A DNA stretch of 64,000 bases, from positions 51,707 to 115,706 of the forward strand of contig CAKVHQ010000003.1 in the NCBI GenBank assembly GCA_934749845.1, given 5' to 3'. The first letter of the stretch is position 1. Every line of letters begins with the position of its first letter. The translations under genes and the position numbers were made by a program. Positions 55,753 through 63,837 of the stretch are shown one piece after another. The notes below the pieces were generated by a model. That model was not told the DNA's origin. It did not search any database and saw only the letters and a program-made list of their open reading frames with translations. Source of the stretch: an uncultured Clostridia bacterium. Lineage in GTDB: Bacteria; Bacillota; Clostridia; Christensenellales; UBA1242.

Positions 55753-56430
55753 ATGAAAAAAATAAGTTTAATTTTTTTAAGTTTAGCACTTTTGTTTGTT
55801 AGTGTTCTTGTTGCTTCGCCAAGCAAAATTGTGCATGCGTATGAAAATGTTGGAGAGATTTCAGTTATCGGCGAAAGTTCTCAAAAACTCACACCTGATA
55901 TGGCAAAAATTTCGGCAACAATAAATCAAGTTGACATTGATTTGGAAACTGCCAAAAACAAAACTTTCGAAATATATTCAAATGTTAAAAAGGCAATGGA
56001 AAATAATCAAAGTGTGTCCAAAATAAACTTGTCATACTTTACAACTTATCCTAACTTTGATTATTCACAAGGAAAAACTTTAACTGGTTATAACTCTACG
56101 CTTTCTTTTGAATTTGAAGTTGACCAATTAGATAAAATTCAAGATGCTATAAATAGTTTGATTGATTGCGGTGTTAAGAATATAAATAATATAAATTATC
56201 AAGTTAAAGACTTTAGTGAACAATATAATAACATTTTGCAAAGTGCGATTGATAACGCTGTTGAAAAAGCAAAAATTTTATTGCAAAAGGACGATGTTAC
56301 AATAAAAAATATTGTGGAGCAGGAAACTTACAATTCTTGCTATATGTGTAAGTCCTACTTTGAAGGCGATAATGGAGATTTTGATAGTCAAATTGAAATT
56401 TCTGCAAGAGTTAAAGTGGTTTTTGAATAA
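55753..56430 (+). CDS. SIMPL (DUF541) domain secreted protein
   Basis: Start set at ATG 55753 after GGGAG. The 225-residue protein has a signal peptide (residues about 1-28, ending near 'VHAYE') and a SIMPL domain: 'ISVIGESSQKLTPDMAKISATI', 'LTGYNSTLSFEF', 'SAIDNAVEKAKIL' style segments. SIMPL proteins sit outside the membrane and form rings or oligomers; their role is poorly known. A Cys pair occurs in 'SCYMCKS' near the end. Monocistronic. Confidence 0.85.
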   Translation: MKKISLIFLSLALLFVSVLVASPSKIVHAYENVGEISVIGESSQKLTPDMAKISATINQVDIDLETAKNKTFEIYSNVKKAMENNQSVSKINLSYFTTYPNFDYSQGKTLTGYNSTLSFEFEVDQLDKIQDAINSLIDCGVKNINNINYQVKDFSEQYNNILQSAIDNAVEKAKILLQKDDVTIKNIVEQETYNSCYMCKSYFEGDNGDFDSQIEISARVKVVFE

Positions 56431-56444
56431 GAAATAAGTAATAA

Positions 56445-56470
56445 AAAAAGCACAATTATCAGTGCTTTTT
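56445..56470 (+). terminator. Terminator after the SIMPL gene
   Basis: AAAAAGCAC/GTGCTTTTT stem with 8-nt loop and T-run. Confidence 0.8.
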
Positions 56471-56476
56471 ATTTTT

Positions 56477-56563
56477 TTAATAATTATCACTTAACCCTAA
56501 AAAGTAATCGCTCGAAACATTAAATGCAACACAAATTTGTTGAATCCAATGATAGTAATGTAA
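56477..56563 (-). pseudogene. C-terminal remnant of an XRE-family regulator
   Basis: On the minus strand the last 25 codons read 'HWIQQICVAFNVSSDYFLGLSDNY' then stop, the standard end of a Cro/CI-type helix-turn-helix domain. Upstream codons hit stops and there is no start, so only the tail remains. It overlaps the start of the SHOCT-type frame on the other strand, suggesting a deletion joined two genes here. Confidence 0.55.
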
Positions 56564-56697
56564 CTATCACAAAAGAAAAAACTTTAAATGATGACGAAAA
56601 AATTGCTCTACTCAGCAAATATCACGAACTTGTTGAAAAAAATATTTTGTCGCAAGAAGACTTTGAACAAAAGAAAAAAGAATTATTAGGTCTATAA
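56524..56697 (+). pseudogene. SHOCT-domain fragment or small protein (57 aa)
   Basis: A 57-codon frame whose last 35 residues ('DDEKIALLSKYHELVEKNIL', 'QEDFEQKKKELLGL') are a SHOCT domain, the short C-terminal helical hairpin found at the end of many membrane and phage-related proteins. No Shine-Dalgarno; its first codons are antisense to the XRE remnant. More likely a leftover C-terminus than an intact gene. A terminator follows at once, overlapping the stop. Confidence 0.5.
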
Positions 56698-56718
56698 AAA
56701 CTGCATAGCGCAGTTTTT
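56696..56718 (+). terminator. Terminator after the SHOCT fragment
   Basis: 9-bp stem AAAAACTGC/GCAGTTTTT with 5-nt loop and T-run. Confidence 0.75.
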
Positions 56719-56764
56719 TGACTTTTTTTAGTAATTATATTACCCTTAAAACAGGGTGAAAGTT

Positions 56765-57817
56765 ATGGAAGTTCTTGTTAATCTATTTGGTTTATATTTT
56801 TTAGGGTTTATGTTTATTTTGCCAATTATGTTTATTTTTGCTGGAATACAATATTTAATTGATAGGACAAAAAGTGAAAAATTATCAAGAAAAACTAAAA
56901 TGACAATAGCCTTGTTTTTTGTTATAAATATTTTGTCTTTTTTTGCAATAATTGCCATTACACTTTTTGTAAAAGAGTTGTCAGTTGCAGGAGCAGAAAA
57001 AACGGCTTATTTAATTCTTTATGCACTAACGCTTTTAATTTATATTATTGTCACTAAACTTGAATCAATAATACTTGATACAAATAAGTTCATTAAAACC
57101 ATGACTATAAATTTGGAAATATGTGAATTTAAATCTTATTTATTCAAAGGAATTCATATTGGTTTAATCAAAAAATATATCTTTATTGCATACATATTAG
57201 CCGTTTTACTTTTTCAACTAAACAGCATTGGCTTTGAAATTGTTAATAATCCATTTTATTTGCTTATGATGAAAGTTGGAGAAAACTCAATAGTTTTAGT
57301 TTTGGCGTGTGAAGTTATTATAAATTATAAACGACAAAAAAACTTAGAACGAGAAAATTTGTCCAAAGGCTATGAACTTTTTGGAACATTTGTGGATTTT
57401 TCAAAAAATTATATGGACCTGTACACATGGTTTTTTGATAAATTTGAACCATTATTATACAAAGAAGATAAGGAGTTCAAAAGTAAAATTAAAGAATACA
57501 AAAATACACTTGAAAGTAAACTTAATGAAATTAAAAATATGGAAAATTATTCAAAAATTGAAATTTCAAGCAAAATAAAAACTTATAACATATTTTTTGA
57601 TACTTTTTTGAAATGTTTAGACAAGTATTTAAAAATTTCAACAACACAAGCAAAAGCAAATATTTGCTATTTTATCCTTACTTTTAAGGAAATTGTCGAC
57701 AAAGAAGTTGCAATAAAAAATGAAAAACAGCTTATAAAATATGTTTGCAAAGTTGCTAATGATAATAACAAAGAAAATTGGAAAATTGCAAAAAAGAAAA
57801 AAATTAAGTTAAATTAA
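56765..57817 (+). CDS. Membrane protein with cytosolic helical domain, unknown function
   Basis: Start placed at ATG 56765, after AGGGTG; a GTG three codons earlier is an alternative. The 350-residue product has about five membrane segments in residues 1-195, then a Lys/Glu-rich, all-helical C-terminal half of about 155 residues with coiled-coil character ('KIKEYKNTLESKLNEIKNME' region). No known motif. It could be a sensor or scaffold; I do not recognise a family. Confidence 0.6.
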   Translation: MEVLVNLFGLYFLGFMFILPIMFIFAGIQYLIDRTKSEKLSRKTKMTIALFFVINILSFFAIIAITLFVKELSVAGAEKTAYLILYALTLLIYIIVTKLESIILDTNKFIKTMTINLEICEFKSYLFKGIHIGLIKKYIFIAYILAVLLFQLNSIGFEIVNNPFYLLMMKVGENSIVLVLACEVIINYKRQKNLERENLSKGYELFGTFVDFSKNYMDLYTWFFDKFEPLLYKEDKEFKSKIKEYKNTLESKLNEIKNMENYSKIEISSKIKTYNIFFDTFLKCLDKYLKISTTQAKANICYFILTFKEIVDKEVAIKNEKQLIKYVCKVANDNNKENWKIAKKKKIKLN

Positions 57818-57929
57818 AATTTGTTTTTAAAACTTTCTAAAATATTATTTCTTAACGATCTATCCGTAAATGCATATAATATATCGACTAGATTAGGATA
57901 ATTTTTTTTTAAAAATTTTTATTGTTTGC

Positions 57930-57958
57930 TTGACAACCTATTAGAATAATGATAATAT
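57930..57958 (+). promoter_or_regulatory. Promoter of tRNA-Asn
   Basis: TTGACA (57930-57935), 17-bp spacer, TAATAT (57953-57958), 31 nt before the tRNA. Confidence 0.7.
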
Positions 57959-57989
57959 AGTCATGTTTTGAAAAAAACACACCATATAT

Positions 57990-58064
<75 letters not shown>

Positions 58065-58067
58065 GAA

Positions 58068-58198
58068 CAATGTGCAACTATCTCAACATCGCAAGTGTTG
58101 TCGGGGTAGATGCATATTTTTTTTACAAATTTTTCAATTAGAACTGCATCGGTATCTGCCACCAAAGTGGATAGCCCAACTTGCAAATATGTATTCAA
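58068..58198 (-). pseudogene. Possible recombinase C-terminal remnant beside tRNA-Asn
   Basis: The minus-strand frame reads '...TDAVLIEKFVKKICIYPDNTCDVEIV', resembling the last segment of large serine recombinases ('..FVkkIyvYpDnriEI'). It has no catalytic domain, no valid start and runs into the antisense of the tRNA. It may mark a lost mobile element. The rest of 58199-58440 is AT-rich with nothing recognised. Confidence 0.35.
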
Positions 58199-58445
58199 AT
58201 AAGTGGGGTAACCTTAAATTTTACTCTTCGTAAAACAAATTTTAGAAATTTAAGTTCAATATCTTAATTTTAAAGAAATACTCAAAACTAGTAAGTTAAT
58301 TACTCCAAAATCTTAATTTTATTACTATAAATTTTGTTTGGTTATTTAATATGCATTTAAATTTGAAGCAACCACCATTAAAGCATGCTAAAGTTAATAA
58401 ATAAGATTTAACAAGCATTTTTAAAAAACAAAATAAAATTGGGTA

Positions 58446-58474
58446 TTGACAAGCGGTTTTTGTTAAGATATAAT
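58446..58474 (+). promoter_or_regulatory. Promoter of the gene at 58502
   Basis: TTGACA, 17-bp spacer, TATAAT (58469-58474): a consensus-quality sigma-A promoter, predicting strong expression. Confidence 0.8.
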
Positions 58475-58501
58475 GATTGAATAAAGAAAGGAGATAAATT
58501 T

Positions 58502-59077
58502 ATGGCAAAACTTTCATTAGTTTTAAAAAAAGAAAATGGAGAAGCAGTTGTTGAAGTTGTTAACAACGAAACATCTATGGTTTTAAAGGACTTCCAAACA
58601 AAAGCAGACAGAAGAAATGGAATAACACTTTTTAATCTCAATAACGACACTAAATTGATTATTGAGTATAAAGGATTCTATTTAACAAAAAAAGAGTTGG
58701 ATAAATATTTAGAAAATGGCAATCAAACATATCCATATACAATGGAAAATGACCAAGTTACAAATAGCATTTCACTTACAAAAATTTTAGAACGCAGCAG
58801 TGATGTATCAATTTACAATGCTAACGGAAATAAAATTTTAGAGTTAAAAAGAAATGATAATGCAGATGTGTTTGAAAGAGATGGCGAAGACCTTACAGAT
58901 TTTGATATAAGATTTAATTACGACACATTTACAGTAGTTGTTGCTGAATCACAAGAAGGTTTAACAAAACTTAAAAAAGCAACTTATGATTACGAAGGAA
59001 AAGTTTTGAAGGAAGCAACAAAAAAAGTTTCTACCGAAGATTTAATTCAAGAAAGTCTTGACGAAGAAACAATGTAA
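58502..59077 (+). CDS. Hypothetical cytosolic protein, 191 aa, strongly expressed
   Basis: AAAGGAG before the ATG and a consensus promoter upstream imply high expression. The product is acidic, soluble, without signal or membrane segments. Alternating short strands ('LSLVLKKENGEAVVEVV', 'TKLIIEYKGFYLTKKEL') suggest a beta-rich first half, and the C-terminus is helical and charged. I do not recognise a family. It sits directly upstream of the third GLUG gene but has its own terminator. Confidence 0.65.
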   Translation: MAKLSLVLKKENGEAVVEVVNNETSMVLKDFQTKADRRNGITLFNLNNDTKLIIEYKGFYLTKKELDKYLENGNQTYPYTMENDQVTNSISLTKILERSSDVSIYNANGNKILELKRNDNADVFERDGEDLTDFDIRFNYDTFTVVVAESQEGLTKLKKATYDYEGKVLKEATKKVSTEDLIQESLDEETM

Positions 59078-59083
59078 TAACTT

Positions 59084-59116
59084 AAAACTGAAAGCAAAAA
59101 AACTTTCAGTTTTTTT
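59084..59116 (+). terminator. Terminator after the gene at 58502
   Basis: 11-bp stem (AAAACTGAAAG/CTTTCAGTTTT), 8-nt loop, T-run. Confidence 0.85.
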
Positions 59117-59244
59117 ATGCATAACCTATAATTTTACTTCAAGTATTAGTCTACTGTTAGTGCTAAAGTTTAAGTAAAAATTTGAATAATTAAATATAAA
59201 ATATTTAGACATAATAAAGTTAGGGAAAATTATCAAATTTGATA

Positions 59245-59274
59245 TTGACAAAGAAAGTGTGCTAGGTGTATAAT
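59245..59274 (+). promoter_or_regulatory. Promoter of the third GLUG protein
   Basis: TTGACA (59245-59250), 18-bp spacer, TATAAT (59269-59274), 28 nt before ATG 59303. Confidence 0.75.
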
Positions 59275-59302
59275 TGCCTATGAAAAAATTAGGAGTGTAA
59301 AT

Positions 59303-62300
59303 ATGAAAAGATTTTTAGTATTTTGCTTAATCTGTATTGTTACAGCATGTTTGGGTTTGTTAACATTCAGGTTTTTAACACTTGAAGAAAGTGTTGTTGT
59401 AAATCAAAGAGTTTTTGAAGTTAATATTAACGAAGAAATTCCTTTGGAGATTACAGTTTTAAATTCAAAAGGTTCAAAACCAAAGGTTACTATTTCAAAT
59501 ACCGACCTTATCATTCAAGAAGATGGAGTTGGAAATAGTACTAAATTTTTTGCAAAAGACAAAGGTGGTCAAGCAAAAATTACTATTGAGCCTTTAAAAA
59601 GCACATCTGCACCAATAATAATTACAGTTACTATTGGCGATGGAACAGAGCAATCTCCATACTTTATTAGAAATGCAGAAGATTTGGCACAAATTGGTGT
59701 TCCAACCACAACCGAGGAAGATACATATTATGCTAGACCATTGGACGCATATTACAAATTGATTAACGATATTGATATGTCTTTACTTGAAGCAGATTGG
59801 ACTGCTATTGGTTCTGTTGAAAATGCATTTACTGGAATTTTAAATGGAAATAACCACACAATTAGCAATTTGAGTATGACAGGAACTGCAAAAAGTGCAG
59901 GCTTATTCGCAAAAATTGGTGCAAACAGCCAAGGAAAAGTGAATGTATATGGTCTTACATTAGACAAAGCAAACATTTCTGGCGAATTTGATTATGCAGG
60001 AATTTTGGCAGGCGTAAACTCTGGTTCAGTTGAAAAAGTTACAGTTGTGTCAAGTTTAGTAAGTTCAACAAAAGCAAATGCAAGTGTAGGTGGTGTGTTT
60101 GGCGCACAAAATGGTAAACTTGCAAAAACAGCAGTATTTAAAACAGGCGTTCAAGCAAACGCATCAAATACTAATGCTGGCGGAATTATTGGACTTCTTC
60201 AAACAGAGTCTGTTAAAACAATTTTAGACAGAAGTTATGCAGAAGGCGTTGATGTTTCAGGTAACTATAATGTTGGTGGTTTAGTTGGCTTATCAAATGG
60301 CGGAATTATCGTAAATTCATACTCAAAATTTGTTAAAGTTGACGACACTGTTTTTGGAAAAATTACTTCACAAGTTGCTGATGCAAATGTTTCACTTGGT
60401 GGATTAGTTGGTAGAACAGAAATAACAGGCGGAAACAAAAGCACAGTTGTAGATTGTTACGCAGTTGTTAAGGTTGAAGGTCAAGCAGGACAAAAATGTG
60501 GTCAATTAGTTGGCTATGTTGCAGACCAAAAAACAGGCGATTTGGTAACAAAAAATGACATTTATGGTTTGTACTACGAAAAATCAAACAGCAGTTTGCT
60601 TGCATTTGGCTATATTAACAATGTTACAGAAACAACCGAAGAAGCACAAAAATCAGCATATCCTTATATTTATAATGATTTGAAAGAACAAGCAACAACA
60701 AAAGAAGTGCTTTACTCTCATAACAGCGTTGATAAAGGCGATATTAACTGGTCAAACGAAGTATGGACACTTTTAAAAACAGATTATCCTACTTTGAATT
60801 TTGATACATATTTTGATATTCAACTTATCATCGGCTCAATTTATGACGAATACACAATCGAAAATGTTAATGATTTAATTAACTTGCGTTCAAGAGTAAA
60901 CAATGGTGAAGAAACAACAACAAAAACTTACACTATTGTTAATGATATTGATTTGAGTGGCGTTGGCGAATGGACTCCTATTGGAACAAGTGAACACCCA
61001 TTCACAAGCATTCTAACTTGTCCTATCGATGAAATAACAGGAATGCCACTTTACAAAATCACAGGATTAAAAATTTCAGCAGCAGTTGGCGACGATGATT
61101 ATGCTTCTACTGGAACAAGATACCAAGGCTTGTTTGGCGTAATTGCTGGTTCAGGCAGAGTATCTAACTTATACATTGAAAATCCACAGGTAAGAAAAGG
61201 TCAATATATTGGCGGAGTTGCTGCAGTTAACTATGGCGTAATTGATAACTGCTATGTTATTGCAACAAATGACGATGCAACAATCGAAACAAAAAATGTT
61301 GGATTTAAAACAAACGACATTACAGAAGATTTGGTTTATATTGGTGGAATTGTTGGTTACAACAGTGGCACAGTTGCAAAATGTCAAGTTAAAGGTATGC
61401 AAATTCAACAATTAAAAGGTTTAGACAAAACAGTTTGCGCTATGGGCGGAATTGTTGGTTTCAATAACGGAAGCGGTCAAATTGACAAATGTGCAGTTAT
61501 TGGATTTGAAACAGGTAAAAACACTATTATTTCTAACGAAACATGCACCTTATATGTAGGCGGAATTGCAGGAAGAAATAATTCAAATGTTGGTATCACA
61601 TCATGCTATGCTTCAAGAGATATTCAAACAGTTGTGATTGGCGACAGCACAGGAACAAAAACATATAACTTTGTAATTGATATTGCAACTGGCAATAAAA
61701 ATGCTTATGTTGGCGGTATCGTTGGCTTGAATGAGAAAAATTCAGTAGTTAAATATTCTTTCAGCAATGTTATTGTTGAAGGTACTTATGTTGGTGGCGT
61801 TTGCGCATTAACTTATGGCGAAATTAGCGAATGCTACTCTGTTAGCGATTTAACAGGTTACAATGTTGGTGGAGTTGTTTACAAAGTTGAAAATGGCGTT
61901 GTTGCAAACTGCTATGCTGGTGGAAACTTGCTTGGCGTAAGCAAAAACAGCGTTAAAGCAGGTATTGCAGTTGATATTGCTTTAATTAGCAAAGACGATA
62001 GAAATGCTTGCGTTAAAAACTGCTTCTCCTATGCCGTAATTGGTGGAGATGGTAAAGACTACTACGACACAGCATGTTTAGCAAGAAGAGATTCCTTCAA
62101 ACTTGCAGGAATCTATCCATACAACAGAGTTTCTGGCTACATGATAAATTGTATCTTCAATAGAAGCGTAACAAATGCCGAAAGAAGTAACGATAAATTC
62201 TGGAGCACAGATAAATTCCCATGGAAAGATACAGAAACCTTAATCAATGATCATAGAAATGACCCAAAACAAAGTTACTTAAAAGACTGTGGAATGACCA

Positions 62301-62458
62301 CTGAACAAATTTTAAGTGAAGACGGTATTGCAGTATTTGAAGAATATGGCTTTGTTGATGCAGTTACAGCAAGTAGCGAAAAGGACATTATCTGGGTATT
62401 CAAAGATAGCGAAGGCAATGTTCAACTTCCACAATTAAAAAATGTTGTTAAAATGTAA
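59303..62458 (+). CDS. GLUG-repeat surface protein (1051 aa) with a distinct N-terminus
   Basis: AGGAGTG precedes the ATG. The N-terminus is hydrophobic with V-T-A-C at residues 13-16, a possible lipobox, but hydrophobic residues continue to about 25, so a simple membrane anchor is equally likely. One Ig-like region (about 30-110) is followed by two gate-plus-GLUG modules opening with 'YYKLINDIDMS' (about residue 150) and 'TYTIVNDIDLS' (about 550), each with repeats such as 'NVGGLVGLSNGG' and 'YIGGIVGYNSGTV'. It shares repeat type with the giant proteins but not their N-terminal module. Surface adhesion or structure is inferred. Terminator follows. Confidence 0.85.
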   Translation: MKRFLVFCLICIVTACLGLLTFRFLTLEESVVVNQRVFEVNINEEIPLEITVLNSKGSKPKVTISNTDLIIQEDGVGNSTKFFAKDKGGQAKITIEPLKSTSAPIIITVTIGDGTEQSPYFIRNAEDLAQIGVPTTTEEDTYYARPLDAYYKLINDIDMSLLEADWTAIGSVENAFTGILNGNNHTISNLSMTGTAKSAGLFAKIGANSQGKVNVYGLTLDKANISGEFDYAGILAGVNSGSVEKVTVVSSLVSSTKANASVGGVFGAQNGKLAKTAVFKTGVQANASNTNAGGIIGLLQTESVKTILDRSYAEGVDVSGNYNVGGLVGLSNGGIIVNSYSKFVKVDDTVFGKITSQVADANVSLGGLVGRTEITGGNKSTVVDCYAVVKVEGQAGQKCGQLVGYVADQKTGDLVTKNDIYGLYYEKSNSSLLAFGYINNVTETTEEAQKSAYPYIYNDLKEQATTKEVLYSHNSVDKGDINWSNEVWTLLKTDYPTLNFDTYFDIQLIIGSIYDEYTIENVNDLINLRSRVNNGEETTTKTYTIVNDIDLSGVGEWTPIGTSEHPFTSILTCPIDEITGMPLYKITGLKISAAVGDDDYASTGTRYQGLFGVIAGSGRVSNLYIENPQVRKGQYIGGVAAVNYGVIDNCYVIATNDDATIETKNVGFKTNDITEDLVYIGGIVGYNSGTVAKCQVKGMQIQQLKGLDKTVCAMGGIVGFNNGSGQIDKCAVIGFETGKNTIISNETCTLYVGGIAGRNNSNVGITSCYASRDIQTVVIGDSTGTKTYNFVIDIATGNKNAYVGGIVGLNEKNSVVKYSFSNVIVEGTYVGGVCALTYGEISECYSVSDLTGYNVGGVVYKVENGVVANCYAGGNLLGVSKNSVKAGIAVDIALISKDDRNACVKNCFSYAVIGGDGKDYYDTACLARRDSFKLAGIYPYNRVSGYMINCIFNRSVTNAERSNDKFWSTDKFPWKDTETLINDHRNDPKQSYLKDCGMTTEQILSEDGIAVFEEYGFVDAVTASSEKDIIWVFKDSEGNVQLPQLKNVVKM

Positions 62459-62513
62459 TTACACTTTAAGTGTAAAACAATAGCCACAACTATGTGGAAC
62501 TATAAAATTAAAT

Positions 62514-62544
62514 AAAAAAGAGTGTTAGTAAGCACTCTTTTTTT
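62514..62544 (+). terminator. Terminator of the third GLUG gene
   Basis: Stem AAAAAAGAGTG/CACTCTTTTTT with 8-nt loop and T-run. Confidence 0.85.
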
Positions 62545-62569
62545 GTTTAAAAATGTTTGGTGTTAATGT

Positions 62570-62713
62570 TCAAAACTTTGGTGGATTTTTCTCTATAAAA
62601 TCACAAAATGCTATTATTTCTTCCATGTGTTTTACATATGCTTTGTATGCTGTTTCAAGTTTATAAAATCTACCAAGGTCGGGTTCTAGTAAAATAGTGT
62701 GAACTATAGACAT
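62570..62713 (-). pseudogene. 47-aa frame, likely remnant
   Basis: An open minus-strand frame ending '...KLETAYKAYVKHMEEIIAFCDFIEKNPPKF' reads like the helical C-terminus of a real protein but has no Shine-Dalgarno or recognisable family. It lies in the 420-bp gap after the GLUG terminator and is best seen as a gene leftover. Confidence 0.35.
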
Positions 62714-62781
62714 TAGAAAAATAAAACGTAAACGTAGAAGAAAAAAAGATTTTAAGATGTAAAAAGTGTGTCACATAAGTA

Positions 62782-62858
62782 TTGACTTTGAAAAATCTTA
62801 TGATAGAATGCAAGTGAAGGTTGGAGAGATGTAAATATTCTTCAACCTTTTGCATTCT
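62782..62858 (+). promoter_or_regulatory. Promoter and structured leader of the toxin-immunity cassette
   Basis: TTGACT (62782-62787), 16-bp spacer, TAGAAT (62804-62809). The transcript would start within an imperfect hairpin: 9 bp (62805-62813 with 62850-62858) and 7 bp (62817-62823 with 62843-62849) around a 3-nt bulge. GGGGG (62863-62867) then precedes ATG 62881. The leader may dampen toxin expression. Confidence 0.45.
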
Positions 62859-62880
62859 AAAAGGGGGTATGATATAATAA

Positions 62881-63204
62881 ATGGAGAAAGGTCCTAGTAC
62901 TTATGCTGAATACTGGACAAGTTCGTATAATGAAGTTGAACATTATAAACATGCCAAAGAATTTGGTTTTGATAAAATAACAGATTATTCTGAATATGCG
63001 ATGAAATTTGCCAAGAGTGAAGAGTCGGGTTTAAAAGAATTTAAGCGTTCGGATGGCTCAATTTGCAAGTATAATAGCGTTACTAAGGAATTTATAGCGA
63101 TTTCAAAAGAAGGAAAAATTATAACATATTATAAAAGCAGTATGAAATATTTTATTCATGAATGGAATAAAAATGGAGTTGAAAAAATAAAAGGAGATTG
63201 GTGA
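62881..63204 (+). CDS. Small polymorphic-toxin-like protein (107 aa)
   Basis: No signal peptide or delivery domain. The N-terminal half is helical ('FGFDKITDYSEYAMKFAKSEESGLKEF') and the C-terminal part 'SDGSICKYNSVTKEFIAISKEGKIITYYKS' (residues about 57-86) matches the beta-hairpin pattern (GxI.kYd..t.eF.v....G.i.TyyKp) at the end of many C-terminal toxin domains of contact-dependent and polymorphic toxins, often RNases. It stands alone, so it may be a cassette remnant, an intracellular toxin, or a toxin exported by an unknown route. Its stop overlaps the next start (TGATG), and two immunity-like genes follow. Confidence 0.6.
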   Translation: MEKGPSTYAEYWTSSYNEVEHYKHAKEFGFDKITDYSEYAMKFAKSEESGLKEFKRSDGSICKYNSVTKEFIAISKEGKIITYYKSSMKYFIHEWNKNGVEKIKGDW

Positions 63205-63536
63205 TGAGTAAATTAATAAAAAATGAAAGAACTGGAAGATATGACGAATATCCTCCATACAAGTGTAAACTTTGTGGAATGAGTGATATTGAAACTACAC
63301 ATGACATTTGTATGTTTTGTGGTTGGGAAGATGATGATATACAACAAGATGAACACGATTATGTAGTTGGTGCAAATGTAATGAGTTTTAATCAATATAA
63401 GAAATTTTGGGAAGAGAATAAAGAAGAAGTTTTAGCAAATCTAAAAAATAATAAATTTTATGCAATAGAAAAGTCGCAAGAATATTATAATAAGTATTAT
63501 AAAGAATTAAATGAAAAAATTAGAGAAAAAGATTAA
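63204..63536 (+). CDS. CPCC-type Cys-rich protein, candidate immunity protein 1
   Basis: Start at ATG 63204, overlapping the toxin stop by one base, with AAAGGAG at 63190-63196. The 110-residue product has two CxxC pairs ('CKLCGMSD', 'CMFCGWEDDD') likely holding one zinc, then 'MSFNQYKKFWEENK', the pattern of the Cys_rich_CPCC family that is repeatedly found as immunity proteins in toxin loci. Inferred to bind and block the neighbouring toxin. The next gene is a paralog. Confidence 0.7.
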   Translation: MSKLIKNERTGRYDEYPPYKCKLCGMSDIETTHDICMFCGWEDDDIQQDEHDYVVGANVMSFNQYKKFWEENKEEVLANLKNNKFYAIEKSQEYYNKYYKELNEKIREKD

Positions 63537-63540
63537 TATT

Positions 63541-63804
63541 ATGAGAAAATGCAAAATATGTAAAATGGGAAATATAAATTTCATTCATGACATTTGTATG
63601 TTTTGTGGCTGGGAAGATGATGACTTGCAAAACGAACAGCCAGATTATATGGGCGGTGCAAATCATATGAGTTTTAACCAATATAAAAAATTTTGGGAAG
63701 AAAATAAAAAAGAAATTTTGAATGCTGACAATACTTGCTTTAAAGCGATTGATTTGGCAAGAAAATATTATGAAAAAAATTATAAAAATCATAAGTTGAA
63801 TTAA
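63541..63804 (+). CDS. CPCC-type Cys-rich protein, candidate immunity protein 2 (tandem paralog)
   Basis: Start at ATG 63541, 4 nt after the previous stop; only a weak ribosome site (GAGAAA), so it is likely translationally coupled. The 87-residue product keeps both CxxC pairs ('CKICKMGN', 'CMFCGWEDDD') and 'MSFNQYKKFWEENKK', near-identical to the first copy, but lacks its N-terminal leader of about 20 residues and differs in the tail. A tandem duplication with divergence at the ends, as seen when immunity genes track changing toxins. Confidence 0.7.
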   Translation: MRKCKICKMGNINFIHDICMFCGWEDDDLQNEQPDYMGGANHMSFNQYKKFWEENKKEILNADNTCFKAIDLARKYYEKNYKNHKLN

Positions 63805-63824
63805 GTTTAACCTATGATTTTTTT
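63784..63824 (+). terminator. Weak terminator after the immunity-like pair
   Basis: AAAAATCATA/TATGATTTTT stem of about 10 bp, 19-nt loop, T-run. The long loop makes it uncertain. Confidence 0.5.
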
Positions 63825-63837
63825 GTAAGGAGTTTTT

